Shown in pieces: positions 34,538-42,021 of a stretch of 64,000 nucleotides of DNA. The position numbers and the translations under genes were made by a program. The stretch is from contig CAWKKW010000005.1 in NCBI GenBank assembly GCA_963850345.1, positions 1 to 64,000 of the forward strand, read 5' to 3'. The DNA is from CAWKKW01 sp963850345. Its GTDB lineage: Bacteria > Acidobacteriota > Terriglobia > Terriglobales > Acidobacteriaceae. Numbering within the stretch: position 1 is the first letter of the stretch; the number at the start of each line of letters is the position of its first letter. A model generated the notes under the pieces. It was not told where the DNA came from and ran no database searches. It worked only from the letters and a program-made list of their open reading frames with translations.

Positions 34538-35752
34538 ATGGAACCCCCACCACTGTCGAACGTGTTTCGCACTGGTTTTGTGAGTGCGCAGCAGGCAGTT
34601 TCAAGCGCCGGGCAGGGATTTTCTATTGGGAAAAGGCGCAACGTGAAAAGCCAAATCACGAAAACCACGGACTGGCAGGATTCCTGGCTTCATCAATGGA
34701 TCGGCGTGGCTGAGCGCGCGGCTCATGGTGGCTTTTGGAATTGGGACGTGAAACGAGACAGCGTGTACTGCAGCGAACGTTGCCGAAGCATGTACGGATT
34801 CTCTTCTGCAGCCTATGTGGATTCAGCCGAGTGGTCGCGGCGAGTACACCAGGAGGATCGGTTGAGGATGAGCGCTACGACCGCAGAAATTCGCGAACGC
34901 CGCCAAACGGAGTTCCGCACTGAGTTCCGTTTCACGGGAGCCCAAGGCGAAACGCGGTGGGTATGCAGCCACGGAGAGGTCTGCTATGACGCCCACGGTC
35001 AGGCCGAGACCATCGTAGGCTTTGACATTGACATCACGCCGCAGAAGAAGGCGGACGAGGCCCTGGAGCGAAGCGAACGGCTGGTGACTGCCGGCCGCGT
35101 GGTGGCGACCGTGGCGCATGAGATCAACAATCCGCTCGAAGCGGTCACGAATCTCGTCTACCTGGCCAAGGCCGATGACTCGTTAGAGAGAATTCGCGCG
35201 TATCTCGACCACGCCGAACACGAGTTATCGCGTGCACAGACAATCTCGCGGCAGACGCTGAGCTTTTATCGCGAAGAGACCAAGAGCCAGGTCTTCGAGT
35301 TGGGAGACCTGATCGAGAGCTGCCTCAATTTGCTTGGACCGCGCCTCAAGCGACGGAATGCCATGGTATCGATTCACCACAAGGACCCGGCGCCCCTGTA
35401 TGCGAAACGTGGAGAGATTCTGCAGGTGCTGCTAAATCTCCTTTCCAATTCGCTCGAGGCGATCGGGAACGACGGCCATCTGCAGGTTCACGCGGCCCGG
35501 CGCGGAACACACCTGCGGATTGCCGTGTCAGACAACGGCAGCGGTATTGCTGCTGCGCATCGCGAGCATCTGTTTACACCATTCTTCACCACGAAGGGCA
35601 AGGAAGGCACCGGGCTTGGCTTGTGGGTCTCGAAGGCCATCATTCATCGCCATCGAGGCACGATTCGTTTTAGAAGCTCCACCGTTCCCGGACGTTCAGG
35701 CACGATCTTCATCATCCACCTTCCCAGCGGATTCAGCGAAGCCGCCGCGTAA
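34538..35752 (+). CDS. Cytoplasmic PAS-domain sensor histidine kinase
   Basis: 404 residues, no membrane segment. The PAS/PAC domain covers residues ~60-170 (GGFWNWDVKRDSVYCSERCRSMYGF...EFRFTGAQGETRWVCSHGEVCYDAHGQAETIVGFDIDIT). The H-box is VVATVAHEINNPLEAVTNLVYL, the N-box LLNLLSNSLEAIG, and the G boxes VSDNGSGI and GTGLGLWVSKAI. No response regulator is adjacent. The start is uncertain: the first ~45 residues lie outside the PAS domain. Confidence 0.9.
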   Translation: MEPPPLSNVFRTGFVSAQQAVSSAGQGFSIGKRRNVKSQITKTTDWQDSWLHQWIGVAERAAHGGFWNWDVKRDSVYCSERCRSMYGFSSAAYVDSAEWSRRVHQEDRLRMSATTAEIRERRQTEFRTEFRFTGAQGETRWVCSHGEVCYDAHGQAETIVGFDIDITPQKKADEALERSERLVTAGRVVATVAHEINNPLEAVTNLVYLAKADDSLERIRAYLDHAEHELSRAQTISRQTLSFYREETKSQVFELGDLIESCLNLLGPRLKRRNAMVSIHHKDPAPLYAKRGEILQVLLNLLSNSLEAIGNDGHLQVHAARRGTHLRIAVSDNGSGIAAAHREHLFTPFFTTKGKEGTGLGLWVSKAIIHRHRGTIRFRSSTVPGRSGTIFIIHLPSGFSEAAA

Positions 35753-35891
35753 ACGCGGGCCGGTTCACCCGGCCTGCCTTGCGCCCCATCTGCGCAACAA
35801 AAAATCCGAACACCCTCCCTCCTACTTCGGTCTTAGAGAGTGAACGGGCCATGGTGCATCATGGTGGCCTGCACACGAGGAGCCGCAAGGG

Positions 35892-36407
35892 GTGGCCAAG
35901 AGCGAAGAACGCGCGTTCGAAGCCTTGATCGAACGCCGGTCCCGCTTCGCCTACCGCGTCGCGTATGCGGTCCTTCGCAACTCGCATGATGCTGAGGACG
36001 TGGTGCAGGAAACCTTTCTCAAGCTATTTCGCAATGGCGCATGGCAACGTGCGCAGGATGAGGGAGCCTTTTTGGCGCGGGTGACCTGGAGGCTCGCGCT
36101 AAACAAGCTTCGCCTGAACCCGAGGGGCAGCAATGTGGAAGCCGAGGAGCCTGTCTCCGGCGACCGTGATCCTGAGCAGCTCGCAGTGGACTCGGACTGG
36201 CGCAGCACAGTCCACCGGCTCATCGATTCTCTGCCAGAGGAGTTGCGGCAGGCGCTGGTTCTTTCTGCGATAGAAGAGTTGAACTCGCGCGAAGTGGCGG
36301 AGATTCTGAGCATTCCCGAGGGTACTGTCAGGACGCGATTGCAGCGCGCGCGACAGCTGCTGAAACAAAAGATGGCCACCACGATGGAGCAGCGGCATGA
36401 ACGATAA
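35892..36407 (+). CDS. ECF-family RNA polymerase sigma factor
   Basis: 171 residues starting with GTG, with AAGGGG upstream. Region 2 reads FAYRVAYAVLRNSHDAEDVVQETFLKLFRN and FLARVTWRLALNKLR. Region 4 reads LIDSLPEELRQALVLSAIEELNSREVAEILSIPEGTVRTRLQRARQLLKQKM. Its last 11 bases overlap the anti-sigma gene, so the two are coupled. Sits in a three-gene cassette with an anti-sigma factor and a secreted protein. Confidence 0.95.
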   Translation: MAKSEERAFEALIERRSRFAYRVAYAVLRNSHDAEDVVQETFLKLFRNGAWQRAQDEGAFLARVTWRLALNKLRLNPRGSNVEAEEPVSGDRDPEQLAVDSDWRSTVHRLIDSLPEELRQALVLSAIEELNSREVAEILSIPEGTVRTRLQRARQLLKQKMATTMEQRHER

Positions 36408-36918
36408 CTCGGAATTGGATCGGCTGGTTGACGAGGCGCTCCGATCGTACGTGGCGAACGAACCGCCTGTTGGTCTAGAGCAAAGAGTGTTGGCAAAGGT
36501 ACGGTTGCATTCCCCGAAGTCGGTGCCTGCGCGATGGTGGGCGTTGGGACTTGCGGCTGCGATCTGCCTTTTGGTCTGCTGCTTCGTCTACTACCACGCC
36601 GCAACACCCACAAGAGTGCCCCAGATCGCCGGTATGCCGAGTGGTACGACACCCGTGCTGCGCAATGACGTCAGCAGGCCTCCGCGGATGGAGACTCACG
36701 CTCCACGCAGCCCTCGGGTACACGCGGCAGCCCGCCAGATAGGCAAGAAAAAAGTGTTTCCACTGCCGGAGCCGCTCACCCAGCAGGAGCGCCTGTTGCT
36801 GGCGTATGCAGCGACTGACGCACATACCAAAACACAGCCTTCTCTCGCCGCGAACGAGCCAATTCAGGTAGAGCCCATTCGCATCGCCGAAATTCACATC
36901 GACTCACTGCCGCAATGA
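36397..36918 (+). CDS. Putative anti-sigma factor, single-pass membrane protein
   Basis: 173 residues. A cytoplasmic N-terminal part (ELDRLVDEALRSYVANEPPVGLEQRVLAKVRLH) precedes one helix (WWALGLAAAICLLVCCFVYY, about residues 47-66) and a periplasmic region with basic Pro-rich linker and LTQQERLLLAYAAT. It lacks the zinc His-Cys motif of ZAS anti-sigmas. The assignment rests on overlap with the ECF gene and topology. Confidence 0.7.
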   Translation: MNDNSELDRLVDEALRSYVANEPPVGLEQRVLAKVRLHSPKSVPARWWALGLAAAICLLVCCFVYYHAATPTRVPQIAGMPSGTTPVLRNDVSRPPRMETHAPRSPRVHAAARQIGKKKVFPLPEPLTQQERLLLAYAATDAHTKTQPSLAANEPIQVEPIRIAEIHIDSLPQ

Positions 36919-36947
36919 GCGACAGTGCCGCACGCTAAGGAGCCTCC

Positions 36948-37493
36948 ATGCGCAACACGCTATTGCCGTTCCTCTCCGCTGCTGTCTTTCTCCCCTTCCT
37001 CGCATCCTGTCCTGCCCAAAACGCGCAGCCGGCCGACCATCAGACCAGCGCGGCTCGTACGGAAGAACGGCAGAGCTTTCGACTGAGTTTTCTTTTGAAG
37101 GAAATCGATGAGGACGGCAGGGTTACCAATTCGAGAACCTACTCGACGATGATTGCAAGCGGAAAAGGCAGCGCGTCTTCCATTCGCGCCGGTAGCAAAA
37201 TCCCTGTTTACGATCGTGACAAACACGACGTGCAATACATCGACCTCGGAGTGAATGTGGACGCACACAACGCGGAAGTAGTGGGTTCTGATCTGGAACT
37301 CACGGTGAGCGCCGAAGTGAGCAGCACCGCAGCACAGGGTTCAGACGCGCCCTCCACACCGATCCTTCGGCAGAACCGCTGGAACTCCTCGCTGGTTATA
37401 CCCGTGAATCGCGCGGTGACGCTCTTCTCGTCAGACGATCTGAAGACCAAAGGAAAGGTTCAAGTGGAACTGACCGCCACGCCGATCAAATGA
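36948..37493 (+). CDS. Secreted protein of the ECF cassette, unknown
   Basis: 181 residues with a signal peptide ending near LASC-PAQ, possibly a lipoprotein. The body FRLSFLLKEIDEDGRVTNSRTYSTMIASG, GSASSIRAGSKIPVYDRDK, YIDLGVNVDAHNAEV and LELTVSAEVSS has a pattern I associate with acidobacterial secreted proteins behind ECF sigma genes, all-beta and secretin-N-like in flavour. That link is from memory and not established. It begins 29 bp after the anti-sigma stop and is probably in the operon or the regulated output. Confidence 0.6.
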   Translation: MRNTLLPFLSAAVFLPFLASCPAQNAQPADHQTSAARTEERQSFRLSFLLKEIDEDGRVTNSRTYSTMIASGKGSASSIRAGSKIPVYDRDKHDVQYIDLGVNVDAHNAEVVGSDLELTVSAEVSSTAAQGSDAPSTPILRQNRWNSSLVIPVNRAVTLFSSDDLKTKGKVQVELTATPIK

Positions 37494-37702
37494 TTCGGTG
37501 ACGCCAGGGAGCAAGCAGTGGCTTTTTCCGCGTGGAGGTAGTGCGCTTTCAGCGCGGCCGCTATAGTCTGTCGTCTCTCCTCGCGCGAACCTCACACCGG
37601 CGACATAGCACGAATGGGTAGAGCGTCCTTACATCCAAAGACGCGGTGAGAGCGCCGAAGTGGGATTCAACTCCAGCTTCGACAGGTCCATTCTCTTTTC
37701 AG

Positions 37703-37715
37703 AGGCGAAAAGCCT
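37703..37715 (+). promoter_or_regulatory. Leader hairpin upstream of 29-residue peptide gene, copy 2
   Basis: AGGC-GAAAA-GCCT, ending exactly 20 bases before the ATG, as in copy 1. The stem is short (4 bp) but the match in core, loop length and spacing is notable. Confidence 0.45.
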
Positions 37716-37735
37716 GAGCCCCGAGGAGAAGGAAC

Positions 37736-37825
37736 ATGCACGATCTGCTGCTAGGCCTTGTGTTCGTAGCAGTCGTCGCGATTCCGATACTCGTAGCTTC
37801 GAGGCGCGGCTCTCAATCAGCCTAA
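37736..37825 (+). CDS. 29-residue single-helix membrane peptide, copy 2
   Basis: GGAGAAGGA precedes the ATG. Encodes MHDLLLGLVFVAVVAI, then PILVASRRGSQSA: one helix and a basic, polar C-terminus. Same length as the gene at 23736 and identical at about 13 of 29 positions (M, D, L, L, L, F, V, A, P, V, A, R, G and the last A). DNA identity is lower than protein pattern identity, with third-base changes, as expected for a translated sequence. Own leader hairpin and terminator; monocistronic. Function unknown. Confidence 0.7.
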   Translation: MHDLLLGLVFVAVVAIPILVASRRGSQSA

Positions 37826-37911
37826 GTTTCACGTAGCCCGTTTCCCAAACGCGTTTCTGTACCACTTGCCTGGTTCTCTCGCAGTGAAGTTTGAATGTGC
37901 AGCAACAGAAG

Positions 37912-37936
37912 GGCCGCCTGCCGGGGCGGCCTTTTT
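37912..37936 (+). terminator. Rho-independent terminator after peptide gene, copy 2
   Basis: GGCCGCC and GGCGGCC stem with a 6-base loop followed by TTTTT. Stem core and the following TTTTTGCT match the terminator after copy 1. Confidence 0.9.
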
Positions 37937-38070
37937 GCTCGTCTAAAAGAACGCAATTTACAGAACATTGACCAGCGGTTTACTCCGGTCTGCATGGAGA
38001 AGAGTCGTATTGCGATGGCGGCGTCAAACGCTCTGCCGCCACGACAAATCCCCTCTTTTTGGAGCGCCCC

Positions 38071-39583
38071 ATGCGATCTCACTTCCCCTCCGCAGCCGCT
38101 GCGAGGCAGGCCGTGTCCCTCGCGCTCTGCTGCATGTTAATCAACGTGCCGCTGCGTGCCGCAAACGATGATGACTCGGCTACCCGAACACCCATCAAAC
38201 ACATCGTCGTCATCTTTCAGGAAAACCGTTCGTTCGATCAATACTTCGCTACCTATCCTCACGCCGCAAATCTCCCGGGCGAGCTCCCGTTTCACGCGCG
38301 AATCCACACTCCGACCGTCAATGGTCTGAACACCCCTGCGCTGCTCACCACCAATCCCAACTCTTCCAATCCGCAGCGGCTCGGCCCTTCGCAGGCCATC
38401 GTCTGCAGCGACTCGCACGACTACACCAACGAACAGAACGCCTTTGACCACGGCCTGATGGACATGTTCCCGGAGAAGACTGCCGATTCAACCTGCGGCA
38501 TCAGCCAGGTTGTCGACTACTTCGACGGCAATACGGTGACGGCGCTATGGAATTACGCGCAGCACTTCGCCATGAGCGACAACTCCTACAACACCACCTT
38601 TGGACCCTCCACTCCCGGAGCACTCAACCTCATCTCGGGGCAAACGCATGGGGTGATCGCGTCGGCCGGCAACATCTCAGGCGACGTGGGTGGAAGGCAC
38701 CGTGATCGGCGACGCGGACCCACTCTATGACGACTGCGGCAGTCCCGACCAGGTGGGCCTTAGCGGCAAAAACATCGGCGACCTGCTCAACACCAAAAAC
38801 ATCACCTGGGGATGGTTTGAGGGGGGCTTCAGCGACTGCAACGCGACCCACACCACCACCAACGGCGGCGTTCGGAAAGATTACATTCCGCACCACCAGC
38901 CATTCCAGTACTACGCCTCGACCGCCAATCCTCATCACCTGCGGCCGACTTCCATCGAGATGATCGGTCACCAGGGTGACCGGGCAAACCACCAGTACGA
39001 CATCACCGACTTCTGGGATGCGGCAGACGCGGGCAATTTGCCAGCCGTGAGCTTCATCAAGGCTCCCGCCTACAAGGATGGAAATGCCGGCTACTCCAAT
39101 CCGCTGGCCGAGCAGGAATTTGTAACTGATTTCGTCAACCGCTTGCAATCGATGAATGAATGGAGAGAAACCGCCGTGATGTTGGCGTGGGACGACTCCG
39201 GCGGTTGGTACCATCACGTCATGCCTCCCATCGTGAACCAGTCGCAGACGTCACGCGATACACTCACCGGCCCCAATGCATGCGGCAACAACCCGGCCAA
39301 GGCGGCGGGCGGGTACCAGGCACGGTGCGGCTACGGAACGCGACTTCCCTTCCTCGTCGTGTCTGAGTGGGCGAAAGAAAATTTCGTTGACCATGGCGTT
39401 ACTGACCAGACTTCGATCATTCGGTTCATCGAGGACAACTGGGCACTGGGCCGGATCGGCGACTCGTCGTTTGATGAGCGCGCCGGGAGCCTGAACAGGA
39501 TGTTTGACTTCAGCGGAAGAAGCCACGCACGTCGGCTGTTCCTGGATCCCACCACCGGGCAAATTCTCGACTCGCGGGAATAG
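38071..39583 (+). CDS. Secreted phosphoesterase (phospholipase C/acid phosphatase family), one frameshift
   Basis: GGAG is seven bases before ATG 38071. A signal peptide (AVSLALCCMLINVPLRA) precedes IKHIVVIFQENRSFDQYFATYP (ENRSFD metal/nucleophile motif), HDYTNEQNAFDHGLMDMF, YAQHFAMSDNSYNTTFGPSTPGALNLISGQTHG, then after the shift IGDADPLYDDCGS, WGWFEGGF, VSFIKAPAYKDGN and VMLAWDDSGGWYHHVMPP. The frame is broken at 38686-38692 (GTGGGTGG) where one extra base gives GDVG instead of the expected GDVVEGTVIG. All catalytic motifs lie in sequence, so this is probably a sequencing indel; a real frameshift mutation cannot be excluded. Confidence 0.85.
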
Positions 39584-39705
39584 CCCCTACCTGAGGCGTG
39601 CGGGGGGCCTGGCTGCCTGCACCCCATCTCCACCTTTGGATCGATTGCCGCTCTCTCGCGTAAACCGTTACACTGGGATTTGGGTTTTCGAGAGAGGACT
39701 TTGCC

Positions 39706-40788
39706 ATGTTAGTGGTCATGAAGTCGCAGGCGACGCCAGAAGAAGTTCAGGCAGTCTGCGATCATATCGAGCAACTCGGATTTCGCGCCCATGCCATGCC
39801 CGGCGCGCAACGGACCGCCGTCGGAATCACCGGCAACGAGGGACAGATTGACCAGGGAAACCTGGAAGAACTCTCCGGCGTTGCGGAAGTCATCCGCGTC
39901 TCGAAGCCCTACAAGTTGGTCAGCCGCGAAGTGAAGGAAGACGACACGGTCATCACCTTCCCCGGCACCAACGCGACCATCGGCGGACGCGATCTGGCGA
40001 TTGTTGCCGGACCGTGCTCTATCGAGTCCCGCGAACAGGCTTTCGCGATCGCTGAACAGTTGACCAAGGCCGGAGCACAGTTCTTTCGCGGCGGCGCCTA
40101 TAAGCCGCGTACCTCTCCCTATATGTTCCAGGGCCTGGGCGAAGAAGCACTCAAGATCATGGCGGAGATTCGTGACGCATTCGGCTTGCGCATCGTGACC
40201 GAAGCGCTCGATCATGAGAGCCTCGAACTCGTGGCCGAGTATGCAGACGTGATCCAGATTGGCGCGCGCAACATGCAGAACTTCTCGCTGCTCAAGGCCG
40301 CGGGTCGCAAGCGCAAGCCGGTACTGTTGAAGCGCGGGATGTCGGCGACGCTCGACGAATTTCTTATGGCGGCCGAGTACATCATGAGCGAGGGCAACTA
40401 CCAGGTCATTCTGTGCGAACGCGGAGTCCGCACCTTTGCCGATCACACGCGCAACACGCTCGACCTGAGCATTGTGCCTGCCGTCCAGCGCCTGAGCCAT
40501 CTGCCTATTCTGGTCGATCCCAGCCACGGTACAGGCAAGCGCAACAAGGTGGTGCCGATGGCGCGAGGTGCGATTGCGGTGGGCGCCGATGGCTTGATGA
40601 TCGAGGTGCATCATCAACCGGACAAGGCTCTCTCCGACGGCGCGCAATCGATCTATCCCGACCAATTCGTAACCATGATGGATGAGGTCTCGCAGATCGC
40701 CACCGTGCTGCGTCGCACTGTGCCGAGAGGTATCCAGGTACATGCGTCAGCATTGCCTCCGGCGGCGGCCCACTCTGGCTCTCTGTAG
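39706..40788 (+). CDS. aroF: 3-deoxy-7-phosphoheptulonate synthase (DAHP synthase, type I beta)
   Basis: First enzyme of the shikimate pathway (PEP plus erythrose-4-phosphate). 360 residues. An N-terminal ferredoxin-like regulatory domain (MLVVMKSQATPEEVQAVCDHIEQLGFRAHAMPGAQRTAVGITG) is followed by the barrel: LAIVAGPCSIESREQ, FFRGGAYKPRTSPYMFQGLG, VIQIGARNMQNFSLLKAAG, PVLLKRGMSATLDEFLMAAEYI, VILCERGVRTF and LPILVDPSHGTGKR. The domain order is that of Thermotoga-type, feedback-regulated enzymes. Confidence 0.96.
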   Translation: MLVVMKSQATPEEVQAVCDHIEQLGFRAHAMPGAQRTAVGITGNEGQIDQGNLEELSGVAEVIRVSKPYKLVSREVKEDDTVITFPGTNATIGGRDLAIVAGPCSIESREQAFAIAEQLTKAGAQFFRGGAYKPRTSPYMFQGLGEEALKIMAEIRDAFGLRIVTEALDHESLELVAEYADVIQIGARNMQNFSLLKAAGRKRKPVLLKRGMSATLDEFLMAAEYIMSEGNYQVILCERGVRTFADHTRNTLDLSIVPAVQRLSHLPILVDPSHGTGKRNKVVPMARGAIAVGADGLMIEVHHQPDKALSDGAQSIYPDQFVTMMDEVSQIATVLRRTVPRGIQVHASALPPAAAHSGSL

Positions 40789-41989
40789 CGTCATCAACGC
40801 GCCGAGACTTACTATATTGCGGAGCGTATGGGCTGTCTTGCTGACGGTCCCTCTGCTTGTGTGCGCCTGCAGGCGCCACGACTTTCCTCAATATGCGGCG
40901 AATTATCGCGAATACGCCTACGTGTCCAATGGCGGCAGCAACACTGTGACCGTGCTGGACCTGGTCAATCTTCGTCTGGATCGCGTGTTGGGCGTGGGTG
41001 CGAATCCCAGCGGGTTGGCCGACAATCCCAAGCGCAATGAAATTTACGTGGTGAACTCCGGAGGCAGCGCCGGCAATGGCTCCGTCAGCGTGATCGACGC
41101 GGAGAAGAATGCAGTCGTCGCCACCATTCCAGTTCGCCGCCAGCCCTACTTCATCGAAGTAGATGCGGAAGGACGGCGAGCCTACGTGGCAAACTCCGGC
41201 TCGAATAACGTATCCGTAATTGATCTCAATGCACGCCGGGAGGTCGGCGTCTTAGGAGTTGGAGAGGCCCCGGGAATGGCGCGGCTATCGCCGGACGGCG
41301 ATTCGCTGGTCGTGAGCAATCGTGGGAGCGGCAGCGTCACTGTCGCCGACCCGCACACGTTACGAGTGCGGCAGGTATTCGGCAAATGTCCGGGCGCGAC
41401 GGACATCGCCGTTCTGCCTGATTCCTCCAGAGCGTTCATCGCCTGCTCCGCCGGGCACCAAGTATTAAGTATCGGGTTGGCGCGAAAAGATGTCCCCAAT
41501 GCGGAAACAGATCGATTGCTCGCGCTGCTGGACGTGGGCAAGACGCCGGTGGATCTGGCATTGAAACCAGACGGCGGCGAGCTTTTCGTATCCGGCTTCG
41601 ACAGCGATACGATCTCGGAAATTGCTACGAATACCAATGAGGTCGGCGGAGCGTATCTGGTCGGACCTCATCCATCGAAGGGTTTAGTCGGTGCGGACAA
41701 CAGCACACTCTGGATCAGCAACTTCGGCGCAGATACGATTCGCGTTTACAGCATCGATGACGGCAAGTTGATCAACACGGTGCATGTGGGAGACGGTCCG
41801 GATGCGCTCGCGTTCTCAAGTGCGGGACATCTGCTGCTGGCCATCAATGCACGCTCCGGCGGTGTCTCAGTGGTGCGAACCATGAGCTACTCTCCCAGCG
41901 GAGTGCGCGCCGTCGGTTCCCTGTTCACCATGCTTCCGTCCGGCAAGCAGCCGAATTCCATCGTGGTGAAGTCTTTCAACCTGCGCTGA
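40742..41989 (+). CDS. YVTN-type beta-propeller protein, probable lipoprotein
   Basis: About 415 residues from ATG 40742, overlapping aroF by 47 bp; TTG 40817 is an alternative that begins directly at the signal sequence (VWAVLLTVPLLVCAC) whose final Cys could be lipidated. Repeats of the YVTN type are clear: YVSNGGSNTVTVLDLVNLRL, YVVNSGG...SVSVIDAEKNAVVATI, YVANSGSNNVSVIDLNARREV, VVSNRGSGSVTVADPHTLRV, FVSGFDSDTISEI, and WISNFGADTIRVYSIDDGKL. Probably periplasmic or surface; binding partner unknown. Confidence 0.85.
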   Translation: MRQHCLRRRPTLALCSVINAPRLTILRSVWAVLLTVPLLVCACRRHDFPQYAANYREYAYVSNGGSNTVTVLDLVNLRLDRVLGVGANPSGLADNPKRNEIYVVNSGGSAGNGSVSVIDAEKNAVVATIPVRRQPYFIEVDAEGRRAYVANSGSNNVSVIDLNARREVGVLGVGEAPGMARLSPDGDSLVVSNRGSGSVTVADPHTLRVRQVFGKCPGATDIAVLPDSSRAFIACSAGHQVLSIGLARKDVPNAETDRLLALLDVGKTPVDLALKPDGGELFVSGFDSDTISEIATNTNEVGGAYLVGPHPSKGLVGADNSTLWISNFGADTIRVYSIDDGKLINTVHVGDGPDALAFSSAGHLLLAINARSGGVSVVRTMSYSPSGVRAVGSLFTMLPSGKQPNSIVVKSFNLR

Positions 41990-42021
41990 CAGTTAGGTGA
42001 GTTGTCGCTGATCCGTTACGC

